From Rhizobiales bacterium UBA1912 (GTDB lineage: Bacteria > Pseudomonadota > Alphaproteobacteria > Rhizobiales > Devosiaceae): 64,000 nucleotides of DNA. The position numbers and the translations under genes were made by a program. The notes below the pieces were generated by a model. It made no database searches, was not told where the DNA came from, and saw nothing but the letters and a program-made list of their open reading frames with translations. Positions 8,206-16,937 of the stretch are shown here, piece after piece; positions within the stretch are counted from its first letter, which is position 1, and every line of letters begins with the position of its first letter. The stretch covers positions 149,447-213,446 of the forward strand of contig DDGC01000002.1 in assembly GCA_002337455.1 (NCBI GenBank), in the 5' to 3' direction.

Positions 8206-9528
8206 TCAGCGGGGCAGGAGGATTTCCACGCGGGTCCCCTCGCCCAACTTGGAGCGTATGGAAAGCAGGCCGTGGTGGCGGGCAACGATATGTTTGACGA
8301 TGGCCAGGCCCAGCCCCGTGCCCTTCTTCTTGCGATTGGCTTCCGCATCGCCGCGATAGAAGCGCTCGGTGAGGCGCGGCACGTGTTCTTCAGCAATTCC
8401 GGCGCCGAAATCGGTGACGATGATTGCGTGGTGGGCGCCGGAGCGGCTGGCACCGGCCACGAGGGCGATTTCCACCCTGCCGCCGTCCCCGCCATATTTA
8501 ATGGCGTTGTCGGCGAGGTTCTCCACAACCTCGAACAGCTCCTGGCGGTCGCCGATGATGGTGACGGGCTCATCGGGCAGCTTGAGTTCGAGAGCCAGGT
8601 CGGCGGCCGTGATCTTGGGTTCGAGGGTTTCGGCAACCTCGCGCAGCAACAGGTTGAGGTTGACCTCGGTGGTCGGTTTGACGTGCTGGCGCAACTCGAT
8701 GCGCGAGAGCGAGAGCAGGTCGTCGATCAGGCTCGACATGCGCTCGGACTGGCTGCGCATGATGCCGAGGAACCGCCCGCGTGCCGCTTCGTCCTTGGCC
8801 GCCGGGCCCTGCAACGTGTCGATGAATCCCATCAACGACGTCAGTGGGGTGCGCAGTTCGTGGCTGGCATTGGCGATGAAATCGCCGCGCATGCGGTCTG
8901 TGCGCTTCTGCTCGGTAAAATCGTAAAGAGTGATCGCAACGAAGCTGCGGTCCTCGCCCGGCCGGTAAGGGACCACCGAGGCACGATACCAGGTTTCGTT
9001 GGGCACCGGGATGTGCAGCTCGGTGCCCTGGGCCGTGCCGGTTTCGATGGCCTTGTCGATGGCTTCGACGAGATCGGGGTCGCGCAGGGTGAAGGCCAGA
9101 GGGTCACCCGTTCGGGCACGCGGGAAACGCTTGAGCGCCGCCGGATTGCGGTAAATCAGCACCGCGCGGTCATTGATGATAAGGCAGGGTTCGGTGAGGA
9201 TGTCGGAAAACCCCTCGACGGCAGCATCGATGCCGGCAAGGGCGTCTGCCTCCTGACTTTCGGCATCGGAGCTGCGCGAAATCCGCGATGCAATGGCGCT
9301 GACGGCGACGATGGCCAGGACGACCACACCCGAATCGAAGGGCGCGAGCCTGCCGAACGCTGCCAGTGCCAGAACAAGAAGAATGGCAGCGGCGCCAACC
9401 AGAAAAGGCGGCGCCATGATGATTGGCCGGACCGCCCCGGGTCGCGTCTTCACTCTCTGTCCCGCACTCATTGCAAATGAATCGTCAATCATGACAATGG
9501 CCATATCGCGCGTGCATGACAATGGCAT
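8206..9528 (-). CDS. phoR: Phosphate regulon sensor histidine kinase PhoR
   Basis: A membrane histidine kinase of up to 440 residues that phosphorylates PhoB under phosphate limitation. Two helices (about 40-58 and 66-80) are followed by a PAS-like segment (about 100-205), a HisKA domain with the phospho-acceptor H223 in NASHELRTPLTSL, and an HATPase domain with NLADNAIKYGG, DFGAGI and GTGLGLAIVKH boxes. The start is uncertain: ATGs at 9528, 9504, 9492 and 9471 are in frame and none has a good ribosome-binding site. It lies upstream of pstS and is divergent from ppk2. Confidence 0.93.
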   Translation of the reverse strand: MPLSCTRDMAIVMIDDSFAMSAGQRVKTRPGAVRPIIMAPPFLVGAAAILLVLALAAFGRLAPFDSGVVVLAIVAVSAIASRISRSSDAESQEADALAGIDAAVEGFSDILTEPCLIINDRAVLIYRNPAALKRFPRARTGDPLAFTLRDPDLVEAIDKAIETGTAQGTELHIPVPNETWYRASVVPYRPGEDRSFVAITLYDFTEQKRTDRMRGDFIANASHELRTPLTSLMGFIDTLQGPAAKDEAARGRFLGIMRSQSERMSSLIDDLLSLSRIELRQHVKPTTEVNLNLLLREVAETLEPKITAADLALELKLPDEPVTIIGDRQELFEVVENLADNAIKYGGDGGRVEIALVAGASRSGAHHAIIVTDFGAGIAEEHVPRLTERFYRGDAEANRKKKGTGLGLAIVKHIVARHHGLLSIRSKLGEGTRVEILLPR

Positions 9529-9556
9529 GATGAGCCACGTGGCGCCGAATATGACA
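9491..9556 (-). promoter_or_regulatory. Three TGTCAT hexamers before phoR
   Basis: TGTCAT occurs on the minus strand at 9556-9551, 9521-9516 and 9496-9491. The spacings (35 and 25 bp) are not the 11 bp of a standard Pho box, so each could at most be one half-site. They lie between or within the divergent phoR and ppk2 starts. Confidence 0.3.
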
Positions 9557-9592
9557 TTTGCTGCACAAAGTGCCGAAGAGGACTTGATCTAA

Positions 9593-10432
9593 ATGGACGG
9601 CTTCGACCTCGAAAACCCCAAGCTTGACGACACCATCAAAGATCGGGCGCTGACCAGCGGCGGCTACCCCTACGACGAGGGGCTAAAGACCAAGGACTAT
9701 GAAAAGCACCTGCGGGCCCTGCAGATCGAGTTGGTCAAGCTCCAGCGCCATCTGGCCGAGACCGGGGAGCGCGTGCTGGCCATTTTCGAGGGACGGGATT
9801 CGGCGGGAAAGGGCGGAACGATCAAGCGCTTTCTGGAAAATCTCAACCCGCGCAACGCGCGCACCGTCGCCCTGCCGGTGCCTTCGGACCGCGAGCGCAC
9901 GCAATGGTATTTCCAGCGCTATGTTACGCACTTGCCGTCGGGGGGCGAAATCGTCCTGTTCGACCGCTCCTGGTACAATCGCGCCGTGGTCGAGCCGGTC
10001 ATGGGGTTTTGCACACGGGGCCAGACCGAGAGTTTTTTGCACGAGGCGCCGCCCTTCGAGCGGATGATTACCGAGGAAGGCATTCATTTTTTCAAGTTCT
10101 GGCTGGAGGTCGGGCGGGAAATGCAGCTCAAGCGCTTCCACGACCGGCAGCACGACCCGCTCAAGATCTGGAAGCTTTCTCCTGTCGACCTCAAGTCGCT
10201 GGAAAAATGGGATGAATACACAAAGGCGCGCAACAAGATGTTTGTGGCCACCGACACGCCGGACACCCCCTGGACGGTGATCCGCGCCAACGACAAAAAA
10301 CGCGCCAGGATCGCTGCCATTCAGTCTGTCCTCTGGCCGATCGACTACAGGGACAAGGACTTTTCGGCCATCAAGGAAATCGACCACAAGATCGTCACGT
10401 CACCCGAAGGCTTTCTCGCCAAGCAGGGATAG
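9593..10432 (+). CDS. ppk2: Polyphosphate kinase 2 family protein
   Basis: A 279-residue cytoplasmic PPK2-type kinase that moves phosphate between polyphosphate and nucleotides, generally running towards NTP formation. The Walker A loop G67-RDSAGKG-74, the Walker B region IVLFDRSWYNR (about 118-129) and the basic lid region KRFHDRQHDPLKIWKLS are intact. Length and motifs fit the single-domain class I proteins. It is divergent from phoR, which suggests a link to phosphate storage. Whether it prefers ADP or GDP cannot be read from sequence. Confidence 0.93.
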   Translation: MDGFDLENPKLDDTIKDRALTSGGYPYDEGLKTKDYEKHLRALQIELVKLQRHLAETGERVLAIFEGRDSAGKGGTIKRFLENLNPRNARTVALPVPSDRERTQWYFQRYVTHLPSGGEIVLFDRSWYNRAVVEPVMGFCTRGQTESFLHEAPPFERMITEEGIHFFKFWLEVGREMQLKRFHDRQHDPLKIWKLSPVDLKSLEKWDEYTKARNKMFVATDTPDTPWTVIRANDKKRARIAAIQSVLWPIDYRDKDFSAIKEIDHKIVTSPEGFLAKQG

Positions 10433-10464
10433 GCTATTGCGGGGCGCAAAACGGGAGGACGCGC

Positions 10465-11382
10465 GTGAGCCGGATAGCAGTTTCCATCGGCGAAGCCATG
10501 ATCGAAATGAGCGGGGGCACCGATCGCACCTACAGGCAGGGCTTTGCCGGGGATACGCTCAACACCGCCTACTACCTCAACGCGCTTCTCGCAGAGGGCT
10601 GGACTGTGCGTTATGCAAGCGCGGTGGGAGACGATCTCTATTCGCGCCAGATGATCGATTTCATCGGCGGGACCGGCATCGATACCAGCACGATCCGGAC
10701 GATCGAGGGCAAGCGGGCCGGGCTTTACATGATCCATCAGGCCGATGGGGACCGCCATTTCACCTATTGGCGCGACACATCGGCGGCAAAGCTGCTCGCC
10801 GACGACGCAACGGCGCTCGACGCGGCGTTGAGCGATGCCGAACTGATCTATTTCTCGGGCATTACGCTGGCCATTCTTGCTCCCGAAGCCCGCGCGCGGC
10901 TGATCGCGGCCATCGGCGCGCGGCGCACAGCCGGAGCGACCGTGGCGTTCGATCCCAATATCCGTCCGGCCCTGTGGGTCGATACGCGGAGCGTTGTCGA
11001 TGCATTGACCGCAGCGGCAGAGGTTTCGAGCATCGTTTTGCCGACGCACGCCGACGAAGTGCCCTATTTCGGCGATGCGGATGATGAGGCCACCGCCCAG
11101 CGTTATCTTTCAGCAGGCTGTGTGGAAGTGGTCGTCAAGAATGGCGCCGATCCGGCGCTTGTGGTGACGGGCGGCGGCCAGTGGCGCGTGGGGGCAAGGA
11201 CGGTCGCCAGCGTGGTCGATGCGACAGGGGCCGGCGACAGCTTCAATGGCGGATATCTGGCCGCACGCCTGGCCGGTGCCAACCCCGAGGACGCTGCCGA
11301 GGCGGGGCACGCCACCGCATCGGTGGTCATCGGCCATCATGGCGCGCTGATCCCCAAAGAGGCGCTGAAGCGTGCTTTTTAA
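10465..11382 (+). CDS. kdgK: PfkB-family sugar kinase, probable 2-dehydro-3-deoxygluconokinase
   Basis: A 305-residue ribokinase-fold enzyme. The N-terminal GEAMIEM motif, the substrate-lid segment ending in YWRDTSAAK and the C-terminal DATGAGDSFNGGY motif with catalytic D258 are all present. The YWR motif together with GFAGDTLNTAYYL is characteristic of KdgK, which phosphorylates 2-keto-3-deoxygluconate for the Entner-Doudoroff pathway. No other KDG pathway gene is adjacent, so the substrate rests on family resemblance. Its stop codon overlaps the convergent DUF3422 gene by 4 bp. Confidence 0.85.
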   Translation: MSRIAVSIGEAMIEMSGGTDRTYRQGFAGDTLNTAYYLNALLAEGWTVRYASAVGDDLYSRQMIDFIGGTGIDTSTIRTIEGKRAGLYMIHQADGDRHFTYWRDTSAAKLLADDATALDAALSDAELIYFSGITLAILAPEARARLIAAIGARRTAGATVAFDPNIRPALWVDTRSVVDALTAAAEVSSIVLPTHADEVPYFGDADDEATAQRYLSAGCVEVVVKNGADPALVVTGGGQWRVGARTVASVVDATGAGDSFNGGYLAARLAGANPEDAAEAGHATASVVIGHHGALIPKEALKRAF

Positions 11383-12650
11383 CGCTTCGATTTCCTGTCG
11401 AAACCCCGACGGATAGCGCGGAGGCCGAAGAAGACGGCGACAAGCGCGATAGGGGAGAGGATCGATATGGCCAGGGTCTTGCTGATCGCCGTCGCCTCGA
11501 GCGGACCGGCCAACGCATAACCCAGAATGCCGATCAGATAATACGTTATGGCGATGGTCGAAAGCCCTTCGACCGTGTGCTGGAGCCGGAACTGGCTGCG
11601 GGCCGTTTCGGCGATGGTTTCGAGCACCGACTTGTTCTGGATCTGCATGTCGAGGCTAATGCGCACATTGAGCAGTTCGACGGCCCGCTCGAGTTTTTCG
11701 AGCAGGACGGCAAGCCGCTTGTCCATGGCCTCGCAGGTGGCCAGCGCCGGCTCGACCCGGTTGCCGATGAAGCTCGAGAGCGACGAGCCCTGCCCCAACG
11801 TGGTTTCGCGCAGCTTTTCGAGCCGGTTGCGCAGGATGGCGCCATAGGCATAAGCGGCGGCGAAGCGATAATTGAGCTGTTCGGAAATCTGCCCCGAACG
11901 CACGGCAAGGGCGTGCAGGCTCTTGAGACGGTCCTGAACGGCGTCGGAGGTTTCGACCGCCGAAAGATCGGTCATGACCTCGGTCAGTCCCATTTCAACG
12001 GCACGCAGGTCGGGGCCGGTCTGGCGGGCCAGCGGCAGGGCCAGCAGTGCCATATTGCGATAGGTTTCGACCTCGAGGATGCGGCGCAGCGTGATGGCGC
12101 GGCGCAGGGGCGAGAGCTTGCCGGCGGCGAACTCGAAACGGATGTATTTGTCCTTGTCGGGCACGAAGTCGGTGGCCAATTGCGCGTGGCCATACTCAAC
12201 GGCAACAAGGCAAAGGCTTGTGGCACTGAACGAGGGAAGCACCCGCTCGGGCAATTCGGGCTCGTCCATCAGATCGACCCGCATGGCACCGACCAGTTCG
12301 GCCTCGCCCAGAGCGTCCAGCCCGATATCGGCGGGCCAGTTCTCGGCATCGGTCAATGCCGAATACCAGGTGATGGTTATGAACTCGGTGTGAAATTCCC
12401 AACTCGCCACCCGCTCAGGCGTCGTGAACTGGTACTGGCGGCTGCCATCGTCCTTGACCGCGTGGCCGGTGCGCGCCGCGAACTGGCGGAACTCTTCCAT
12501 GGCCTTTCGCATGCCGCCCGAGCGATTGGGGACAGTCAGCACCAGGCGGCGCACGCGCATATTGGGTGCAACGAGTTCGACCGGCCGCGCGTGCAGTTCG
12601 GCCAGAACCGCCTCGCGGTATGGATGGTCAGCTATTGGAGCGGCGCACAT
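11379..12650 (-). CDS. DUF3422 family membrane protein
   Basis: A 423-residue protein of a conserved alpha- and betaproteobacterial family of unknown function. The N-terminus (HPYREAVLAELHARP) and the downstream WEFHTEFITITWY segment are hallmarks of DUF3422. The middle is helical and coiled-coil-like. Two C-terminal transmembrane helices (about 355-405) precede a basic tail, so it is a tail-anchored inner-membrane protein. The overall shape resembles CorA-like or Rpn13-like helical sensors only loosely. It converges on kdgK with a 4-bp overlap. Confidence 0.85.
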   Translation of the reverse strand: MCAAPIADHPYREAVLAELHARPVELVAPNMRVRRLVLTVPNRSGGMRKAMEEFRQFAARTGHAVKDDGSRQYQFTTPERVASWEFHTEFITITWYSALTDAENWPADIGLDALGEAELVGAMRVDLMDEPELPERVLPSFSATSLCLVAVEYGHAQLATDFVPDKDKYIRFEFAAGKLSPLRRAITLRRILEVETYRNMALLALPLARQTGPDLRAVEMGLTEVMTDLSAVETSDAVQDRLKSLHALAVRSGQISEQLNYRFAAAYAYGAILRNRLEKLRETTLGQGSSLSSFIGNRVEPALATCEAMDKRLAVLLEKLERAVELLNVRISLDMQIQNKSVLETIAETARSQFRLQHTVEGLSTIAITYYLIGILGYALAGPLEATAISKTLAISILSPIALVAVFFGLRAIRRGFDRKSKR

Positions 12651-12742
12651 TGTTTCCGAGCCTCAAAAAGCAGCATCGGCCCACCGTACGCCCTCTCAAA
12701 AGCCATACCCATGCACCTTTGGTTTGATGCGCGCTTTTGACC

Positions 12743-12849
12743 TAGAGCATTTTTCGCCCTTCTTCGAAATGCGAAAGTCCTCAAGGTCTTAGTTCGGCCG
12801 CGCTTCCGAACCGGATAAGTGGATTCCACTTATCCTGGCAACGCTCTAG
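12743..12849. repeat. MITE-like intergenic element with TAGAGC ends
   Basis: A 107-bp stretch starting TAGAGCATTTTTCG and ending AACGCTCTA, so its tips are inverted repeats. It contains an inner dyad, AAGTGGATTCCACTT. The right half matches a second copy at 57207-57312 (CCGAACCGGA-AAGTGG-CCACTT-TCCTGG-AACGCTCTA). Elements of this type are common between genes in Hyphomicrobiales. It fills most of the gap between DUF3422 and DUF924. Confidence 0.75.
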
Positions 12850-13388
12850 TACGCCTTGCCTTCCCGCTCTTTCATGTAAGCCAGTTCTTCGGGTGTGGAG
12901 GTGCGCCCCAAAGCGGCGTTACGCAGCGGGAAGCGACCGAACCGGGCGATGATGCCGTGATGCTCGATGGCGTAGGTCAGATAGCTGTCATCGTCCAAAG
13001 AACGGAACAGGCGGACCGACTCTTCCTGGACCACTGGCGATTCCGAATGCTGGTAGGGCATGTAGGCAAAGAGTTTCTCGTGAACCGAAAGCTCGGCATC
13101 GAGCCCGCGCGAAACGATTTCCTGGGCCAGGGCGAGCGCCATTGTGTCGGACGCAAACGCCGCGGCGCTGCCGCGATTGAACTGGCGGGAAAGCTGATCG
13201 AGCAGGATGATCTCGGCCAGCCGGCCGTTTGGAGTTTCGCGCCACGTCCAAAGCTCGGAGCGGACTGCCTTGGCGTAAACGTCGCTGAGGCGCGCGGCGC
13301 AGCGGGCGTCAAATTCAGGATCGCCCGAATACCAATCGTCCGGCCCGTGTTCGACGAACCAGAACTCAAGGACATCACCGGCCTGCAT
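12846..13388 (-). CDS. DUF924 family protein
   Basis: A 180-residue all-helical TPR-like protein of the DUF924 (YPO1990/RPA1041-type) family, function unknown. The start MQAGDVLEFWFVEH, the central EIILLDQLSRQFNRGSAAAF and the later FAYMPYQHSES segments match the family closely. I use the ATG at 13388, which gives the standard DVLEFWF start; a longer frame reaches 13451. It is divergent from the RecD-like helicase about 110 bp away. Its stop region touches the end of the MITE-like element. Confidence 0.88.
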   Translation of the reverse strand: MQAGDVLEFWFVEHGPDDWYSGDPEFDARCAARLSDVYAKAVRSELWTWRETPNGRLAEIILLDQLSRQFNRGSAAAFASDTMALALAQEIVSRGLDAELSVHEKLFAYMPYQHSESPVVQEESVRLFRSLDDDSYLTYAIEHHGIIARFGRFPLRNAALGRTSTPEELAYMKEREGKAY

Positions 13389-13499
13389 GACCTCGTCTCC
13401 AATCTCGTTTTGTTCACATTTGTGGGTTTCGCCGCGGCATTTGCGCGGCAATACTGGCGGGAACTGATTCCCCTTGGCATGTCGGAGTGTGTCTCACAA

Positions 13500-14597
13500 A
13501 TGGTCGCTTGGTCCAGCCAGCAGGATGAGGCTCTCAAAGCCGTCGCCACATGGCTCAAGGACGAGAACGGGCCGCAGGTGTTCCGGCTGTTCGGATGGGC
13601 GGGCACGGGCAAATCGACGCTGGCCCGGCATCTGGCCAAGGACGTCAAGACGGTCAAATACGCGGCGTTTACCGGCAAGGCGGCGCTGGTGATGCGCAAG
13701 CGCGGGTGCAAGGGCGCTTCGACCATCCACTCGCTGATCTATACGCGGATTTCCGAAAAGGAAGGCGAGCCGCGCTTTGTGCTGGACCCGGAATCGGCGG
13801 CCGCGGACGCGGATTTGATCGTCATCGACGAAGTTTCCATGGTCGATGAAGTGCTGGGCACCGATCTGCTCTCGTTCGGCACCAAGGTGTTGGTATTGGG
13901 CGATCCGTTCCAGCTTCCTCCGGTGCAGGGCGAGGGGTTTTTCACCGCGCAGGACCCCGACGTCATGCTGACCGAAATTCACCGGCAGGCGGCGGACAAC
14001 CCTATCGTCAGGCTCTCGCTCGATATTCGCGAGGGCCGCTGGCTGGATTATGGCACCTATGGCGAGAGCAAGGTGGTGTCGCGCCGCGACGTCGATCAGG
14101 CCGAAGTTCTCGATGCCGATCAGGTGCTGGTGGGGCGAAACAAGACGCGGCTGGACTACAACAACCGGATACGGGAGTTGAAGGGCCTGCCCACCGACAT
14201 TCCGGTCAAGGGCGACAGGCTGGTGTGCCTGCGGAACAACCCGCAGAAAAAACTGCTCAACGGGCAAATCTGGACGCTCAATTCGATAAAGAAGCGGGCC
14301 GGCGGCACGCTGGAAATGACCATCGACCCCGAGGAGGCCGACAGAACCTCGGTGCAGACCAAGGTGCGCGCGCATCAGAGCTTTTTTACCGGCGAGGACG
14401 CGGAAATGAGCTGGCAGCTGCGCCGTCAGTACGACGAGTTCACCTATGGCTATTGCCTGACTGTCCACAAATCCCAGGGCAGCCAATGGGACAGCGTGTA
14501 TCTGTTCGACGAGAGCTTCGTGTTTCGCGACGAGGCGCGGCGCTGGCTCTATACCGGCATCACGCGAGCCGCCGAGCGCATAATTGTCGTCCGGTGA
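13500..14597 (+). CDS. RecD/Dda-like ATP-dependent DNA helicase
   Basis: A superfamily 1B helicase of about 365 residues. Motif I GWAGTGKSTLA, motif Ia FTGKAALVM, motif II VIDEVSMV, motif III GDPFQLPPV, motif IV/V elements and motif VI YTGITRAAERI are present, with YGYCLTVHKSQGSQW near the C-terminus. It is a stand-alone protein without RecB or RecC partners. It starts at ATG 13500 (SD GGAG at 13484-13487) or possibly at ATG 13479; a long in-frame extension back to 12819 runs antisense through DUF924 and is rejected. It resembles the RecD-like/AAA_30 helicases common in Hyphomicrobiales. Confidence 0.88.
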   Translation: MVAWSSQQDEALKAVATWLKDENGPQVFRLFGWAGTGKSTLARHLAKDVKTVKYAAFTGKAALVMRKRGCKGASTIHSLIYTRISEKEGEPRFVLDPESAAADADLIVIDEVSMVDEVLGTDLLSFGTKVLVLGDPFQLPPVQGEGFFTAQDPDVMLTEIHRQAADNPIVRLSLDIREGRWLDYGTYGESKVVSRRDVDQAEVLDADQVLVGRNKTRLDYNNRIRELKGLPTDIPVKGDRLVCLRNNPQKKLLNGQIWTLNSIKKRAGGTLEMTIDPEEADRTSVQTKVRAHQSFFTGEDAEMSWQLRRQYDEFTYGYCLTVHKSQGSQWDSVYLFDESFVFRDEARRWLYTGITRAAERIIVVR

Positions 14598-14618
14598 TCT
14601 GGCTGTCGAACGCCGTCC

Positions 14619-16460
14619 TCAGTTTTCGGCCGGTTCGGCCTTTTGCAGGATTTCGGCCGCCTCGGGGTTGAGGGCCGTGCTTTTTTGCCGGGGCGTGAAT
14701 GACGGCGTGGGCCGCGGACCGCCTGCGTTGCCGAGCATGAGCGCGGCGCCCTCGCGCAATCCGCCGGCGATATCGAGTTCGAACCGGGCCTTGTCGCGTT
14801 CGCGGACCTCATCGAGAATATCGGATGCCTCGTCTTCATCGACGCCCAGCGCGACCAGGGTTTCGTAGCCGAAGACGAACGCGGATTCGAGCATTTCGCG
14901 GATCTGGTAATCGACACCCAAATGAACCAGTTCGACTGCGTGCTCGCGATCAAAAGCCCGGACAAAGAGCTGCGCGAGGGGGTAGTGAGACTTGACGTGC
15001 TCGGCGATCAGGGTCGCGTCGGCCGGCCTGTCGATGCACACCAGAACCGCCGTGGCCGTGGATGCGCCGGCGGCGTGGAGAATTTCGGGGCGGGTGCCGT
15101 CGCCATAATAGACCTTGAAGCCGAAACGCGATGCGGCCTGGATCATTTCCACGTCGTTGTCGATGATCGTAACATCGACGCCCTTGGCCAATAGCGGCTG
15201 GCTGACGATCTGGGAGAACCGGCCAAAGCCGATGACAAGTACGGTACCGGCCAATCCGTCGGCGATTTCCACACCGTCGAGATCGGGAGCCTGACGCGGC
15301 ATTACGCGGTTCATGCCGATGATTGCGATGGGGGTGAGAACCATCGAGATGATGACGGTGGTCGTCAGAATGGCGTTCATTTCCGCATCAAGGATGCCCA
15401 CCCCCAAAGCGGCGGAAAACAGAACGAAGGCAAATTCTCCGCCCTGCGCCATGAGCACCGAGCGCTCCAACGCCTCGCCATGGCTGGACCGCAACAGACG
15501 GGCGATACCGTAGATGCCAGCGAATTTGAGGGCCATATAGACAATCACGGCCATGATGATGAACGGGTAGTTCTGGGCGATGACGCCCAGATCGAGCGAC
15601 ATGCCGACGGCGATGAAAAACAGGCCGAGCAGAATGCCGCGGAACGGCTCGATATCGGCTTCCAGCTGGTGGCGGAATGTCGATTCCGAAAGGAGCACGC
15701 CGGCCAGGAAGGCACCCATGGCCATGGAGAGGCCACTGATATTCATGGCGAGCGCGGCGCCGAGCACGACAAGCAGAGCGGCGGCGGTCATCACCTCGCG
15801 GGCATGGGCGTTGGCGAGAATGCGGAACAGCGGATTGAGCAGGAAACGCCCCACGAGGACCAGACCGACTAGCGCGCCGACAGCGATTGCGATGTCGGTC
15901 AGGCGCTGGCTCATGGTCACCGTCTCGGCCTGTGGCGCGATGAACGTTACAAGCGCCAGAAGTGGCACGATGGCGAGATCTTCCAGCAGGAGGACCGAGA
16001 TCATTTTCTGGCCGGCGGGAGTGGCGATTTCCCCGCGCTCTTCGAGCACCTGAAAAACGATAGCGGTCGAAGTGAGGACGAACCCGAGCCCGGCGATCAG
16101 GGCGACGGTTGGCGATAGGCCCATCAATATGCCGGCGCCGGTCATCAGCGCCGCGCAGGTTGCAACCTGGAGCACGCCGAGGCCAAAAATCTGCTTGCGC
16201 AGGCTCCAGAGCCGCCGGGGCTGCATTTCGAGCCCGATGATGAACAAGAACATCACGACGCCGAGTTCGGCGGCGTGCAGGATGGTATCGGGATGGGTGA
16301 CAATGGCAAGTCCGAACGGCCCGATGGCCAGACCTGCGGCCAGATAACCAAGCACGGAGCCGAGCCCGATACGCTTGAAAATCGGGACCGCAACGACACC
16401 AGCTGCGAGAATTCCGACGATCGGAAAGAGGTCGAACCCGTGTGCCGCTTCGCCAGCCAT
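14619..16460 (-). CDS. KefB/KefC-type cation:proton antiporter
   Basis: A 613-residue CPA2-family monovalent cation:proton antiporter. Residues 1-390 hold about twelve helices, including the GLEMQPRRLW segment and SMAMGAFLAGVLLSES ion-path motif. Residues about 405-530 form a TrkA-N/RCK Rossmann domain with the nucleotide motif VIGFGRFSQ and acidic DND. A 90-residue charged tail follows. Kef proteins export potassium and are gated by glutathione adducts, but no KefF/KefG partner is next to this one, so gating is unknown. It is divergent from the GntR/ABC operon. Confidence 0.9.
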   Translation of the reverse strand: MAGEAAHGFDLFPIVGILAAGVVAVPIFKRIGLGSVLGYLAAGLAIGPFGLAIVTHPDTILHAAELGVVMFLFIIGLEMQPRRLWSLRKQIFGLGVLQVATCAALMTGAGILMGLSPTVALIAGLGFVLTSTAIVFQVLEERGEIATPAGQKMISVLLLEDLAIVPLLALVTFIAPQAETVTMSQRLTDIAIAVGALVGLVLVGRFLLNPLFRILANAHAREVMTAAALLVVLGAALAMNISGLSMAMGAFLAGVLLSESTFRHQLEADIEPFRGILLGLFFIAVGMSLDLGVIAQNYPFIIMAVIVYMALKFAGIYGIARLLRSSHGEALERSVLMAQGGEFAFVLFSAALGVGILDAEMNAILTTTVIISMVLTPIAIIGMNRVMPRQAPDLDGVEIADGLAGTVLVIGFGRFSQIVSQPLLAKGVDVTIIDNDVEMIQAASRFGFKVYYGDGTRPEILHAAGASTATAVLVCIDRPADATLIAEHVKSHYPLAQLFVRAFDREHAVELVHLGVDYQIREMLESAFVFGYETLVALGVDEDEASDILDEVRERDKARFELDIAGGLREGAALMLGNAGGPRPTPSFTPRQKSTALNPEAAEILQKAEPAEN

Positions 16461-16543
16461 GCTGTCCCCCGGGAGATGAAAAATATTCGGCTACGCTAAG
16501 CCAGACCGTGGCCCGCGACAAGGTGATTGACGGCAGTGTATCG

Positions 16544-16565
16544 GTGTGTTAGTTATATAGCACAC
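16544..16565. promoter_or_regulatory. Inverted-repeat operator, probably for the GntR regulator
   Basis: GTGTGTTA (16544-16551) and TAGCACAC (16558-16565) form a near-perfect dyad (7 of 8 paired positions) around a 6-base AT-rich spacer. It lies 15 bp before the GntR start codon and follows a TTGACG -35-like box at 16527-16532, so a bound repressor would cover the likely -10 region. Confidence 0.6.
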
Positions 16566-16580
16566 TACACGGAAGCACAC

Positions 16581-16937
16581 ATGACCCAGTGGCGCGACGA
16601 CCAACCGATATTTCTGCAAATCCGGCAAAGGATGATCGAGATGATCCTCAATGGGGCGATCAACGAGGGCGACCCCCTGCCCTCTGTCCGACAAGTGGCG
16701 ACCGACCTGTCGGTCAATCCGCTGACGGTGACCAAATCATACCAGTCGCTGGTGGATATGGGCACTGTTGAAAAGCGCCGGGGACTCGGCATGTATGTGA
16801 CCGATGGTGCGCGGGCCGCCCTGCTTGCGCATGAAAGGGACAAGTTTCTTAAAGAGGACTGGCCGGCGATTGCGGCGCGGATTTCTGCGCTCGGACTTTC
16901 CGCCGGTGACCTGCTCAAGCATGGAGACGAGAAATGA
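16581..16937 (+). CDS. GntR-family regulator, YtrA subfamily
   Basis: A 118-residue regulator made of a GntR winged helix (about 10-75) with the signature PLPSVRQVATDLSVNPLTV, then a short dimerisation tail instead of a full effector domain. This small-tail architecture defines the YtrA subfamily, which usually controls adjacent ABC transporter genes. I start at ATG 16581 because the frame upstream (to 16527) would overlap the operator. Its TGA overlaps the ATG of the ATPase gene. Confidence 0.9.
   Translation: MTQWRDDQPIFLQIRQRMIEMILNGAINEGDPLPSVRQVATDLSVNPLTVTKSYQSLVDMGTVEKRRGLGMYVTDGARAALLAHERDKFLKEDWPAIAARISALGLSAGDLLKHGDEK

Noticed and set aside
12819..13499. N-terminal extension of the RecD-like helicase by about 227 residues
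   Set aside because: It runs antisense through the DUF924 gene and has no helicase-related sequence; a start at 13479 or 13500 fits better.
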